The notes under the pieces are model-generated. The model ran no database searches and was not told where the DNA came from. It saw only the letters and a program-made list of their open reading frames with translations. From positions 77,590 to 141,589 of the forward strand of contig JBOEGH010000007.1 in the NCBI GenBank assembly GCA_050633325.1: a DNA stretch of 64,000 nucleotides, written 5' to 3'. The position numbers and the translations under genes are program-made. The stretch comes from UBA1672 sp050633325. Its GTDB lineage: Bacteria; Pseudomonadota; Alphaproteobacteria; Micavibrionales; Micavibrionaceae. Below are positions 37,049 through 45,462 of the stretch, in pieces. Each line of letters starts with the position of its first letter. Position 1 is the first letter of the stretch.

Positions 37049-38023
37049 ATGAGTAAACAAACATCAATACCCCCAATATCCGTTGCGCCTATGATGGATT
37101 GGACAGACCGCCATTGCCGTTACTTCCACCGCCTTATATCGCCAAATGCCCTTCTATATACCGAAATGGTTACCACAGGAGCATTGATCCACGGAGACAG
37201 CGAAAGATTTCTACGATTTAATGATGCTGAGCACCCTGTTGCACTTCAACTTGGTGGCTCTGATCCAAAGGATTTATCTATTTGCGCAAAAATGGGGGAA
37301 GATACAGGGTATGATGAGATCAACCTAAATTGTGGATGCCCTAGCGATAGAGTGCAAAAGGGTAAAATAGGCGCTATACTTATGAAAGAGCCTAACACAG
37401 TTGCCAACGCAGTAGATGAAATGGTTCGAAACGTAAAAATACCTGTAACCGTTAAATGTCGTATAGGTATAGATGATCACGACTCTTACGAATTTCTAGA
37501 TGAATTTATAAGCACAGTTAAAGAAGCTGGTTGCAATACATTTATAATTCATGCTCGTAAAGCTTGGCTTCAAGGGTTAAGCCCAAAGGAAAACCGTACA
37601 GTTCCACAAATAAATTATGACCGCGTAAGAGAGATAAAGTCATCATACCCTGACCTCAACATTTCGATAAACGGAGATATAAAAACCGTTGAAGACGTAC
37701 AAGAGCATCTACAAACATTAGATAGCGCAATGCTTGGCCGCGAAGCATACCAAAACCCTTACATCTTATCATCACTAGAAGAAGAGGTATTCAAGAACGC
37801 CAATGTTAGAACTAGAGTTGAGGTTGCACACGCAATGGTTCCATATATCGAACAACAAATGTTAGAGTTTAATACGCCTGTAAAATCTGTTACACGACAT
37901 ATGGTTGGCTTGTTCCAAGGGTTACCTGGCGCAAAGAAATGGCGACAATTACTATCTACTCTTCCGCATAAAGAAGGTGTGGATGCAAACGTAATTAAAG
38001 AAGCATTACTGGCTGTAGACTAA
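37049..38023 (+). CDS. dusA: tRNA-dihydrouridine synthase A
   Basis: FMN enzyme that reduces U20/20a in the D-loop of tRNA. The 324-aa protein has the DusA start APMMDWTDRHCRYFHR, the catalytic Cys in NCGCPS (C97), the DusA-specific RVQKGKIGAILM and the phosphate-binding NGDIKTVEDV. A TIM barrel (about 1-240) is followed by the helical C-terminal tRNA-binding domain. It is convergent with sufA, with only nine bases between the two stops. Confidence 0.95.
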   Translation: MSKQTSIPPISVAPMMDWTDRHCRYFHRLISPNALLYTEMVTTGALIHGDSERFLRFNDAEHPVALQLGGSDPKDLSICAKMGEDTGYDEINLNCGCPSDRVQKGKIGAILMKEPNTVANAVDEMVRNVKIPVTVKCRIGIDDHDSYEFLDEFISTVKEAGCNTFIIHARKAWLQGLSPKENRTVPQINYDRVREIKSSYPDLNISINGDIKTVEDVQEHLQTLDSAMLGREAYQNPYILSSLEEEVFKNANVRTRVEVAHAMVPYIEQQMLEFNTPVKSVTRHMVGLFQGLPGAKKWRQLLSTLPHKEGVDANVIKEALLAVD

Positions 38024-38032
38024 CAACCAAAC

Positions 38033-38398
38033 CTAAGACTTGGAAGGTAAACCTCCACCTACGTGAAAGCTCTCACCACAGCCGCATCTTCCTGTTTCAT
38101 TTGGATTTATAAAATCAAAGCGAGAATTGCCAAGATCATCAGTTATATAATCTATCTCAGTACCAAAAAGCATCCATGAATAAATCTTAGGAATATAGAT
38201 CATTGATCCGTTTTCTTTGAATGCCTCATCCTTTGATAAATCATCACCCGCATTAACATATTCCATCTGATAACTATGACCAGAGCATCCAGTAGACTTT
38301 ATGGTAAGCCTTACCCCTTGCGTCCCATTAGGTGACTTATCCAAAAGGCCTTGTATTTGAGTAGCAGCCTTTTCGGTGATTTGTATTGGTGAGTTCAT
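38033..38398 (-). CDS. sufA: A-type Fe-S carrier, SufA/IscA family
   Basis: Carries [2Fe-2S]/[4Fe-4S] clusters from the SUF scaffold to targets. With the ATG at 38398 (AGGGA seven bases upstream; the GTG at 38404 is too close to that site) the product is 121 aa. The three ligand cysteines are present: C38 in TGCSGHSY, and C105 and C107 in GRCGCGES. Last gene of the suf operon, four or ten bases after sufT. Confidence 0.93.
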   Translation of the reverse strand: MNSPIQITEKAATQIQGLLDKSPNGTQGVRLTIKSTGCSGHSYQMEYVNAGDDLSKDEAFKENGSMIYIPKIYSWMLFGTEIDYITDDLGNSRFDFINPNETGRCGCGESFHVGGGLPSKS

Positions 38399-38408
38399 AA
38401 CCACTTCC

Positions 38409-38813
38409 CTAAGTGAACATATTCAACTGCATCTTTGCAGTCTCCGCCATCATTGATGGATCCCATTGAGGCTCCCATATGATCTCAACGTCGCAACCAT
38501 TCACTCCCTCAATAGGAAGTATAGCTCCCTGAACCCAAGCTGGCATTTCTTGTGCAACAGGGCACGCCGGAGAAGTGAGAGACATTTTCACCTCTACATC
38601 GCTTTTACCATCTTTTTCCTCTAAGATATCAACCTTGTAAATCAGACCTAACTCATAAATATTCACAGGAATTTCAGGATCATATATTTCCCTAAGCCCC
38701 TTTAGTATAGTCGGCCATAAAACGTGATCACGTGTTGCTATAACATGTGGTGGTTCTGACAAGTTACTCAGGTCATCATCCTGACTATTATCAACTTTTT
38801 TTACTTCACACAT
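38409..38813 (-). CDS. sufT: SUF-associated MIP18/DUF59 protein
   Basis: 134-aa protein of the MIP18 family found in suf operons and involved in Fe-S cluster maturation. The core LREIYDPEIPVNIYELGLIY and the Cys loop SLTSPACPVAQEMP are characteristic. The first 30 residues are an acidic extension. The start overlaps the upstream Cys-rich gene by 13 bp, which implies coupled translation. Confidence 0.9.
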   Translation of the reverse strand: MCEVKKVDNSQDDDLSNLSEPPHVIATRDHVLWPTILKGLREIYDPEIPVNIYELGLIYKVDILEEKDGKSDVEVKMSLTSPACPVAQEMPAWVQGAILPIEGVNGCDVEIIWEPQWDPSMMAETAKMQLNMFT

Positions 38814-39394
38814 GATGTAACAACGCCTCGAGGAAGATTAAATAGAGGCTTTTCAAAGCTCATATCAACAGAAAGGCTTTTCGTTGCACGCTCAAAAGTA
38901 TCACCAGATTGTTTCCTTGAAGAGAAAAATCTTTTCCCCATACCCAATCCATCAGTTGCAATCTCGTGAGAAGTAACCATGTTAACTTTTTTAGCAAAAC
39001 AGCCACAATCTAATTTACGTTTTTTGCCTGATTTAGATAGCATAGCGTTTATGCTATCACATCTACTCTTAAGAGGTTTTTCATAATAAATCTCAAAACA
39101 CATAGATATAAAGTCTGTTTCGGATACATTTTTACCTAGACCTTTTCCGCTATTAATTGCTTGTTTACCATCATTCAAACAACCGCAGAACCCTTTAGGT
39201 AAGGCAACTTCAAAGTACTTATTACCAATAAAATGGTTAGGCAGACACAAACCGTCAGACACTTTAGTACCTTTGTTCATAGAACCTTTAAAACCAGAGA
39301 ATATGGCATGATCACCGTATAAAGTGCTGAAACCTACTAAACCGGCACCAATAATAACAACAGCAGCCATAACTTTAACTAACACCATTTTCAA
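38801..39394 (-). CDS. Exported or membrane-anchored eight-cysteine protein in the suf operon
   Basis: Unknown family, 197 aa. An N-terminal hydrophobic helix (residues 5-25) exports or anchors it. Cysteines lie at 50, 70, 72, 99, 112, 130, 132 and 195, in two repeats of the pattern C-x(17-19)-C-x-C. The motifs are GFCGC and LDCGC. The exported protein at 58375 in the gatCAB cluster has the same cysteine layout, including the identical 13-residue step between the fourth and fifth. Placed between sufS and sufT and overlapping sufT by 13 bp, it is probably coexpressed with cluster assembly. Confidence 0.72.
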   Translation of the reverse strand: MKMVLVKVMAAVVIIGAGLVGFSTLYGDHAIFSGFKGSMNKGTKVSDGLCLPNHFIGNKYFEVALPKGFCGCLNDGKQAINSGKGLGKNVSETDFISMCFEIYYEKPLKSRCDSINAMLSKSGKKRKLDCGCFAKKVNMVTSHEIATDGLGMGKRFFSSRKQSGDTFERATKSLSVDMSFEKPLFNLPRGVVTSCVK

Positions 39395-39449
39395 AATACC
39401 TCTTTAAATAATACATAAAATTAACCGAAATACAGTATAACAAAACTAA

Positions 39450-40685
39450 CTAATTAAATAACATGTTTACTTTATTTAATCCACTTATTAACTGATCCAC
39501 ATCACCCTGATCACTGTACATTGCTAATGAAGCACGCGCCGTTGCGCCTATACCCAGGCGCTCCATTACGGGCATGGCACAATGATGTCCCGTTCTTATG
39601 GCAACACCACACTGATCTAACACCATACCAATGTCACTAGGGTGAGTGTTTTCCATTGTGAAACTTAAGATCCCTGCTTTTTTTGTGAGATCATCAACAC
39701 CATATAACGTAAGTCCATCGACCTCATTAATTGCATTCGTAGCATATTCCAGCAATTGCGCTTCATACAAAGCAATTTTATCCATAGATTTATCAACAAG
39801 ATAATCCACAGCTTTACCAAGGCCGATTACCTCCACAATAGCTGGAGTCCCTGCCTCAAATTTATATGGAGATTCACGGTATATAGTTCCGGTGTTAAAG
39901 CTAACTCGCTCTATCATATCTCCGCCACCTTGATATGGAGGCATTGATTCAAGTACATCATATTTGCCATATAAAACACCTACACCGCTAGGCGCGTATA
40001 ACTTATGTCCCGTAAAAACGTAAAAATCCACATCCATTGATGTAACGTCTACCCCACGATGCACAACACCTTGTGAACCATCAACAACAATTTTGATAGA
40101 AGGGTTGAATCTGCGTATAGTTTTAACGATGTCTGAAACTGGATTTATTGTTCCCAAAGCATTAGATATCTCAACAAATGATACCAACTTTGTTTTATCA
40201 CAGAGTAATGCTTCAAAGGTGTTCAAATCTAGTTGCCCATCATCGGTAACCGAAACAACCCTGACAACCACGCCTATTTGATCAGATAATATCTGCCAGG
40301 GAACAATATTTGCGTGATGCTCCATCTCTGTGATGATTATTTCATCACCAGATTTCAAAAACTCCCTACCCCAGCTTTGGGCAATAAGGTTTATGCTTTC
40401 AGTCGCATTACGGGTAAAAACAATATTCTTTTCACTATTTGCACCTATAAAACCGGCTATTTTCTTGCGTGAATCCTCAAAACTTTGTGTTAAATTTTGC
40501 GAAATATCGTAAAGGCCACGATGTATGTTTGAGTAACCACCGGTCAAAATATCGTTCATTGCATCTATAACGCACTGAGGTTTTTGTGCGCTTGCCGCAC
40601 TATCAAGGAAAGACAAAGTCTTGCCATTCATCATTTTAGACAATGCCGGAAAATCACTACGCCATGGAGATTGAATATCAGCCAT
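39450..40685 (-). CDS. sufS: Cysteine desulfurase SufS
   Basis: PLP enzyme that releases sulfur from cysteine for cluster assembly. The 411-aa group II desulfurase has the PLP lysine in TGHKLYAPSGVG, the FTRNATESINL cofactor loop and the persulfide Cys near 369 in RTGHHCAMPV. No sufE or sufU is seen in the operon. The start lies one base after the sufD stop. Confidence 0.96.
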   Translation of the reverse strand: MADIQSPWRSDFPALSKMMNGKTLSFLDSAASAQKPQCVIDAMNDILTGGYSNIHRGLYDISQNLTQSFEDSRKKIAGFIGANSEKNIVFTRNATESINLIAQSWGREFLKSGDEIIITEMEHHANIVPWQILSDQIGVVVRVVSVTDDGQLDLNTFEALLCDKTKLVSFVEISNALGTINPVSDIVKTIRRFNPSIKIVVDGSQGVVHRGVDVTSMDVDFYVFTGHKLYAPSGVGVLYGKYDVLESMPPYQGGGDMIERVSFNTGTIYRESPYKFEAGTPAIVEVIGLGKAVDYLVDKSMDKIALYEAQLLEYATNAINEVDGLTLYGVDDLTKKAGILSFTMENTHPSDIGMVLDQCGVAIRTGHHCAMPVMERLGIGATARASLAMYSDQGDVDQLISGLNKVNMLFN

Positions 40686-40686
40686 G

Positions 40687-41649
40687 CTAACTCATAGCCT
40701 TTTCTAACCACTGGCCGCATTTACCCTTTATTTCATCATGAAGATAGCTGTCAGAAACTTTATCCACAACTTCATCCACAAAAGCCTGCACAAGCAGCAT
40801 ACGCGCCTGAGATTCATTCAAACCACGAGAACGCAAATAAAATAAAGGCTCTTCATCTAATTGCCCAGTTGTAGCACCATGCGAGCATTTAACATCATCA
40901 GCATATATTTCCAACTCAGGCTTAGTGTCCATTTCCGCCTTTGGCGACAATAGCAACGTATTAGATAACTGATAACCATCAGTTTTCTGCGCTGCTTGAT
41001 GGACATGAACTTTACCTTGGAATACGCCGCGTGATGCATCATCCAATATAGTTCTGTAGAACTGATTTGACAAACAATGTGGCGCTTTATGCTCTACCAA
41101 TATAGTAGTATCGCCATGTTGCTGATCTCGCAGTAAATTAACACCATTCAATGAACAATCAATATTACTACCATTCAAAACCGCGTGAACATCGTGACGA
41201 GTTAGTTTTCCACCTAAATTCAGGGAAAAACTATTTAAGTATGCATCACGTTCCATGGTGATATTAACCAAATTAGTTTGAACAGATTCCGTGCTGTCCT
41301 CTTGAATACGAATATGGTTTAGACGCGAATTTGTACCAAGAGTTATGCGTGTTTTCATATTCTTCCAATATGAACCATCACCTGTATGACGCTCTATCAG
41401 GGTAAGATGAGCCCCCTCTTCTAAAACTATTTCCAGATGCAGGTTTTGATGTTGTCCATCAACACCTGTCCACATGATTTCCTCAATCTGTTCACAGATT
41501 ACTCCACTGGTTTTGTGGATAACTATTTTTTGGACATCTTGCGCGACTACGCCTTTCAAATCACCAAGAGCACGAGAAAGATTGGTGTATTTCCATTCTT
41601 CATCTTTTGGTGTTGGCAGGTTTTGTGGTTCTAATGCTAAAGCGCTCAT
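40687..41649 (-). CDS. sufD: SUF complex subunit SufD
   Basis: Partner of SufB in the SufBC2D scaffold. 320 aa, shorter than the E. coli protein (about 423). The N-terminus LPTPKDEEWKYTNL and the C-terminal core DVKCSHGATTGQLDEEPLFYL with a catalytic-region His are diagnostic. Its ATG shares a base with the sufC stop, so both are coupled. Confidence 0.95.
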   Translation of the reverse strand: MSALALEPQNLPTPKDEEWKYTNLSRALGDLKGVVAQDVQKIVIHKTSGVICEQIEEIMWTGVDGQHQNLHLEIVLEEGAHLTLIERHTGDGSYWKNMKTRITLGTNSRLNHIRIQEDSTESVQTNLVNITMERDAYLNSFSLNLGGKLTRHDVHAVLNGSNIDCSLNGVNLLRDQQHGDTTILVEHKAPHCLSNQFYRTILDDASRGVFQGKVHVHQAAQKTDGYQLSNTLLLSPKAEMDTKPELEIYADDVKCSHGATTGQLDEEPLFYLRSRGLNESQARMLLVQAFVDEVVDKVSDSYLHDEIKGKCGQWLEKAMS

Positions 41650-42413
41650 TACGCGGCATCCTCTATAAAATCAACATAACCTTTTTCCTCTAGCTCAATA
41701 GCAAGCTCAGGGCCACCACTTTTAACAATTTTACCATCGGCAAGAATATGCACAACATCAGGCTTAATATAATCTAGCAAACGTTGGTAATGCGTAATAA
41801 CAAGAAAAGATTTATCATCGGTGCGCAAACGATTAACACCATCGGCGACGACCTTCAGCGCATCAATATCAAGACCGGAGTCAGTTTCATCTAACACGCA
41901 GAACTTCGGGTCAAGCATCGCCATTTGCAAAACCTCATTACGCTTTTTCTCACCTCCTGAGAAACCTACATTTACTGCGCGCTTCATCATATCATCCGCA
42001 ATACCAAGCTCCTTTGTCTTTGCCTTAATCAATTTCAACATTCCAAGGGCATCCAATTCGTCCTCACCACGTTGTTTACGGATTGAGTTAATAGATGTTT
42101 TAAGGAACATGCTCATATTAACACCCGGTATTTCCACAGGATATTGAAAGGCAAGGAATAAACCAAGTGCCGCACGTTCTTCCGGATCAAGGTCTAGTAA
42201 ATCTTCACCGTCTAGAGTTGCTGACCCACTTGTAACTTCATAATCATCACGACCGGCCAACACATAAGATAGCGTTGATTTACCCGCTCCATTAGGGCCC
42301 ATAATGGCATGTACTTCACCAGCAGGGATAGTAAGATTTAATCCCTTAATAATTTCTTTTTCTTCACCATCATCTGTTTCAATAGATGCATGTAAATCTT
42401 TAATCTCAATCAT
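41649..42413 (-). CDS. sufC: SUF ATPase SufC
   Basis: ABC-type ATPase that drives the SufBC2D scaffold. The 254-aa protein has Walker A GPNGAGKST (39-47), the Suf-type signature SGGEKKRNE and Walker B CVLDETDSGLD. The ATG overlaps the stop of the small membrane gene upstream by four bases (ATGA), so the three membrane genes between sufB and sufC are in the same transcript. Confidence 0.97.
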   Translation of the reverse strand: MIEIKDLHASIETDDGEEKEIIKGLNLTIPAGEVHAIMGPNGAGKSTLSYVLAGRDDYEVTSGSATLDGEDLLDLDPEERAALGLFLAFQYPVEIPGVNMSMFLKTSINSIRKQRGEDELDALGMLKLIKAKTKELGIADDMMKRAVNVGFSGGEKKRNEVLQMAMLDPKFCVLDETDSGLDIDALKVVADGVNRLRTDDKSFLVITHYQRLLDYIKPDVVHILADGKIVKSGGPELAIELEEKGYVDFIEDAA

Positions 42414-42655
42414 GGTTTTAACTGTCCCAACTCATCTGGTTTAATTTTATCTACTATAAAGTCCGGCAATTGCTTTGCCGCACCCTTTTGATTCTCGTTT
42501 TCATTTATCTCAGTCTTATCTACTAGCGTTTTTTCATTGGTGTTTACAATCGCATTATAAGCAAAAAAAGCTCCAAACACTATCAGTGCTAATGTAAACA
42601 TTAGAACTGAATAATGTATAGCCTTATCCATCAACAATCCAATGTCTTTAGCCAC
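42410..42655 (-). CDS. Small single-pass membrane protein in the suf operon
   Basis: 81 aa from the GTG at 42655, whose first bases overlap the previous stop (GTGGCTAA). One helix (about residues 17-36, YSVLMFTLALIVFGAFFA) is followed by a Lys/Glu/Asn-rich tail to the C-terminus. Family unknown. A longer reading upstream would run through the coding part of the preceding membrane gene in another frame and is rejected. Its stop overlaps the sufC start. Confidence 0.65.
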   Translation of the reverse strand: MAKDIGLLMDKAIHYSVLMFTLALIVFGAFFAYNAIVNTNEKTLVDKTEINENENQKGAAKQLPDFIVDKIKPDELGQLKP

Positions 42656-42905
42656 TTTCAACACCTCTTTTTTGTGCCTTATAAACCCCATATATTGAAA
42701 TTGCAATCCAGCATATTTCAACCAACAAGCCACCCGTGTCACCAACATCGTATTCAGCCGCAATGGAGACCAATAAACAAACTCCTCCCACACCATTAAG
42801 TAAACAATACGCAACACCCTTCGGGTCAATTCTTTCCACAATGATCAACATATATGCAAGCACGCATATCATCGCCCCAACTATGCCGATTATCATCATA
42901 ATCAT
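42648..42905 (-). CDS. CBU_0592-like small membrane protein in the suf operon
   Basis: 85 aa with two or three hydrophobic helices (IIGIVGAMICVLAYMLI, VAYCLLNGVGGVCLLVSIA and LLVEICWIAISIYGVY). The pattern LxYxLLNxxGxxxLLxS with a final WxxIxxYG is that of the CBU_0592 family of small inner-membrane proteins, whose function is unknown. The ATG shares a base with the stop of the DotI/IcmL-like gene and its own stop overlaps the next gene. Confidence 0.72.
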   Translation of the reverse strand: MIMMIIGIVGAMICVLAYMLIIVERIDPKGVAYCLLNGVGGVCLLVSIAAEYDVGDTGGLLVEICWIAISIYGVYKAQKRGVESG

Positions 42906-43480
42906 TAAATAACCCTTGAAAAAGTAATTTTTTCAATAGCAACGCCACTTACAGATTCTAAGCTTGATGCTCTGACGACCATTATGTTCAAATTATATTT
43001 AGTTTCGTTATCTCCTAGTTTTAACACAATAGGCATATCAATAATCCACTGATACCTACCTGAAACATTTTCCTCAGAAATTACTCGAGGACCTGACAAA
43101 GCACTTGCTTTCAACGTGATTTTCTTATTCTTAATGTCATGTATTATATATCTTTCATGTAACCATGATGTAACGCTATTCCAGCCTTTTTTTGTATAGT
43201 TTGTTGAGGATTCTAGCAGAGATTTATGGTAATTATTAGAATTTAAACTTAAAGTTTCAATCGAAACTGTTTGCACCCAAGATAAAAGCGATGTTTCCGA
43301 AACAAGTGGCTGGTCTAGGGGAATCATTTGCACCAATCTACCATCGTTAGTAGTTGCAAAATATTGAGTTTTGGATTTTCCAATAATTTTAACAGATTCT
43401 ACTATAACATGTTGCCTAAATATTAGAAATCCTACAGCACAAATCAAAAAAATATTAAGGACTAAATTAACTTTCCCCAT
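42905..43480 (-). CDS. DotI/IcmL-like protein in the suf operon
   Basis: 191 aa with one N-terminal helix (residues 6-22) and a periplasmic domain. The text YFATTNDGRLVQMIPLDQP, LLSWVQTVSIETLSLN, then GWNSVTSWL and a final VVRASSLES with GVAIEKI follows the DotI/IcmL family, a VirB8-fold inner-membrane part of type IVB secretion systems. No other dot/icm or vir gene is nearby, so it acts alone or has another job. The ATG at 43480 overlaps the sufB stop (TGATG). The family assignment rests on pattern recall. Confidence 0.72.
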   Translation of the reverse strand: MGKVNLVLNIFLICAVGFLIFRQHVIVESVKIIGKSKTQYFATTNDGRLVQMIPLDQPLVSETSLLSWVQTVSIETLSLNSNNYHKSLLESSTNYTKKGWNSVTSWLHERYIIHDIKNKKITLKASALSGPRVISEENVSGRYQWIIDMPIVLKLGDNETKYNLNIMVVRASSLESVSGVAIEKITFSRVI

Positions 43481-44955
43481 CACCCAACACTCCCTTCAAG
43501 GGATATGGCGATAAGTTTCTGAGCCTCTACGGCAAATTCCATAGGTAAGTGCTGCATCACTTCACGAGCAAAACCGTTTACGATCAGGGCAATAGCATCC
43601 TCTTCGCTTAATCCGCGTTGCATGCAATAAAACAACTGATCCTCTGATATTTTTGAGGTAGTAGCCTCATGCCCCAAAGATGCTGTATTATTACGACTTT
43701 CAACATATGGAACGGTATGCGCGCCGCACTGATCGCCGATTAGCAAGCTGTCACACACTGTGAAATTCTTTGCGCCCTCTGCGTTTGGAAGTATTTTCAC
43801 AACACCACGATATGTATTATCACTGTTTCCTGCACTTATCCCTTTTGAGATAATGCGACTTGTAGTGTTTTTACCGATATGGATCATCTTCGTACCTGTA
43901 TCAGCCTGCTGTCTACCATTTGTGATAGCAACAGAGTAAAACTCACCAACAGAGTTATCACCCTTTAGAATACAAGACGGATATTTCCAAGTAATAGCAG
44001 ACCCTGTTTCCACCTGAGTCCAGCTGATCTTAGAATTACGACCTTCGCACAACCCACGCTTAGTCACAAAATTGTAAATTCCACCTTTTCCGGTTTCAGG
44101 ATCACCAGGATACCAATTTTGAACAGTTGAATATTTAATTTCTGCATCTTCATGGGCGACAAGCTCAACAATTGCGGCGTGCAATTGGTTTTCATCGCGC
44201 ATTGGTGCGGTACACCCCTCCAGATACGAAACGTAAGAGCCTTTATCAGCGATAATAAGTGTACGCTCAAACTGCCCAGTATTAAGCTCATTAATACGGA
44301 AGTAAGTAGACAGCTCCATCGGGCAACGAACCCCAGGTGGAATGTAAACAAAGCTACCGTCTGTGAAAACGGCACTGTTCAGACATGCATGCTTGTTATC
44401 AGAATGGGGAACAACCGACCCCATATATTTCTTTACTAAATCAGGATGATCCTTAATAGCCTCAGAAATTGAGCAGAATATAACGCCATGCTTCTTCAGC
44501 TCTTCTTTAAAAGTCGTTGCGACAGACACAGAATCAAAAACAACATCAACTGCAACAGGGGTACGATTCTTAACACCTGCAAGTATTTCTTGTTCACGCA
44601 ATGGAATACCAAGTTTTGAATAAGTTTCTAATAGAACAGGGTCAACGTCATCTATGGTTTCTGGGGCATTTTCCATTGATTTAGGGGCGGCATAATAATA
44701 AGAATCCTGATAGTCAATTGGATCAAATTCAACTTTTGCCCATTCCGGCTCCGGCATTTTCAACCAATGTTCATACGCCTTCAAACGACGCTCAAGCATC
44801 CATTCAGGCTCTTCTTTCTTGGCGGAGATAAATCGTACAATATCTTCACTCAACCCTTTAGGGGCTTTATCAGTTTCGATATCAGTTACAAACCCTGCCT
44901 CATACACTCCAGAAAGTGCGTCAACTTGTGCAATTGTTTCATCAGTAGCGACCAT
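43480..44955 (-). CDS. sufB: SUF scaffold subunit SufB
   Basis: Main scaffold on which the Fe-S cluster forms. 491 aa, full length, with VPYVESRNNTASLGHEATTS, CTVCDSLLIG-like text (NFTVCDSLLIGD) and CMQRGLSEEDA near the C-terminus. It follows the Rrf2 regulator by one base (stop 44957, start 44955) and is followed by three membrane genes, not sufC directly. Confidence 0.97.
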   Translation of the reverse strand: MVATDETIAQVDALSGVYEAGFVTDIETDKAPKGLSEDIVRFISAKKEEPEWMLERRLKAYEHWLKMPEPEWAKVEFDPIDYQDSYYYAAPKSMENAPETIDDVDPVLLETYSKLGIPLREQEILAGVKNRTPVAVDVVFDSVSVATTFKEELKKHGVIFCSISEAIKDHPDLVKKYMGSVVPHSDNKHACLNSAVFTDGSFVYIPPGVRCPMELSTYFRINELNTGQFERTLIIADKGSYVSYLEGCTAPMRDENQLHAAIVELVAHEDAEIKYSTVQNWYPGDPETGKGGIYNFVTKRGLCEGRNSKISWTQVETGSAITWKYPSCILKGDNSVGEFYSVAITNGRQQADTGTKMIHIGKNTTSRIISKGISAGNSDNTYRGVVKILPNAEGAKNFTVCDSLLIGDQCGAHTVPYVESRNNTASLGHEATTSKISEDQLFYCMQRGLSEEDAIALIVNGFAREVMQHLPMEFAVEAQKLIAISLEGSVG

Positions 44956-44956
44956 T

Positions 44957-45385
44957 TTACAATTGCCCCCTTTCTAAATTTACCGTATTTCCAGCCATAT
45001 CGGCCAAACTCACGTTACTAAATACACCTTTTACCGCGGTGTTTACACTATCCCAACGCCCTCGTATAGGACAATTATCACCTAGCTTACAGCCAGGTTC
45101 ACCGCCATCGACACAATCCACAAGGGATATAGGCCCGTCTATTGCAGAAATTATCTGCTCAATAGAAATGTCTTCAGGTGGAAACCCTAACGAATACCCC
45201 CCATTAGTACCTCTGGTCGATATAACAATACCTGCCTGAGCCAATGATTTCAGCACCTTAGAAATCGTTGGTTTTGGCAACTGCATTTGTTGAGCTAAGC
45301 CTGCTACGCTTACACAATCTTCTGCCTGCATCATTTCAATCAACACAATTACTGCATAATCAGACATCTTAGTAATTTTAAGCAT
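44957..45385 (-). CDS. Rrf2-family SUF regulator (IscR-like)
   Basis: Fe-S sensing winged-helix repressor that most likely controls the suf operon it heads. 142 aa. The N-terminal helix-turn-helix has KPTISKVLKSLAQAGIV and wing GTNGGYSL; the three cluster cysteines C91, C99 and C105 lie in DCVDGGEPGC and NCPIRG. The spacing C-x7-C-x5-C is like that of IscR/SufR-type proteins. Two GTAC half-sites just upstream are a candidate operator. Confidence 0.93.
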   Translation of the reverse strand: MLKITKMSDYAVIVLIEMMQAEDCVSVAGLAQQMQLPKPTISKVLKSLAQAGIVISTRGTNGGYSLGFPPEDISIEQIISAIDGPISLVDCVDGGEPGCKLGDNCPIRGRWDSVNTAVKGVFSNVSLADMAGNTVNLERGQL

Positions 45386-45397
45386 AAAACACCATAC

Positions 45398-45414
45398 AGT
45401 ACTAAATAAGTACC
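45398..45414 (-). promoter_or_regulatory. Candidate operator of the suf operon
   Basis: The core GTAC occurs at 45399-45402 and 45410-45413, 11 bp apart, in an AT-rich context, 13-28 bases upstream of the regulator start. One-turn spacing of two palindromic halves suits an Rrf2 dimer. No known consensus is matched with confidence. Confidence 0.35.
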
Positions 45415-45462
45415 TTTTCTCACTTTAACTATAAAAATTCAAGAGCAAACTTTAAAGAATAG

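Noticed and set aside
42656..42841. Longer start for the 81-aa membrane protein in the suf operon
   Set aside because: The extra part lies in an alternative frame of the CBU_0592-like gene and has no ribosome site; the GTG at 42655 explains the overlap better.
42905..43480. Part of a complete type IV secretion locus
   Set aside because: No other dot/icm, vir or tra genes are found in 64 kb; only one DotI/IcmL-like gene is supported.
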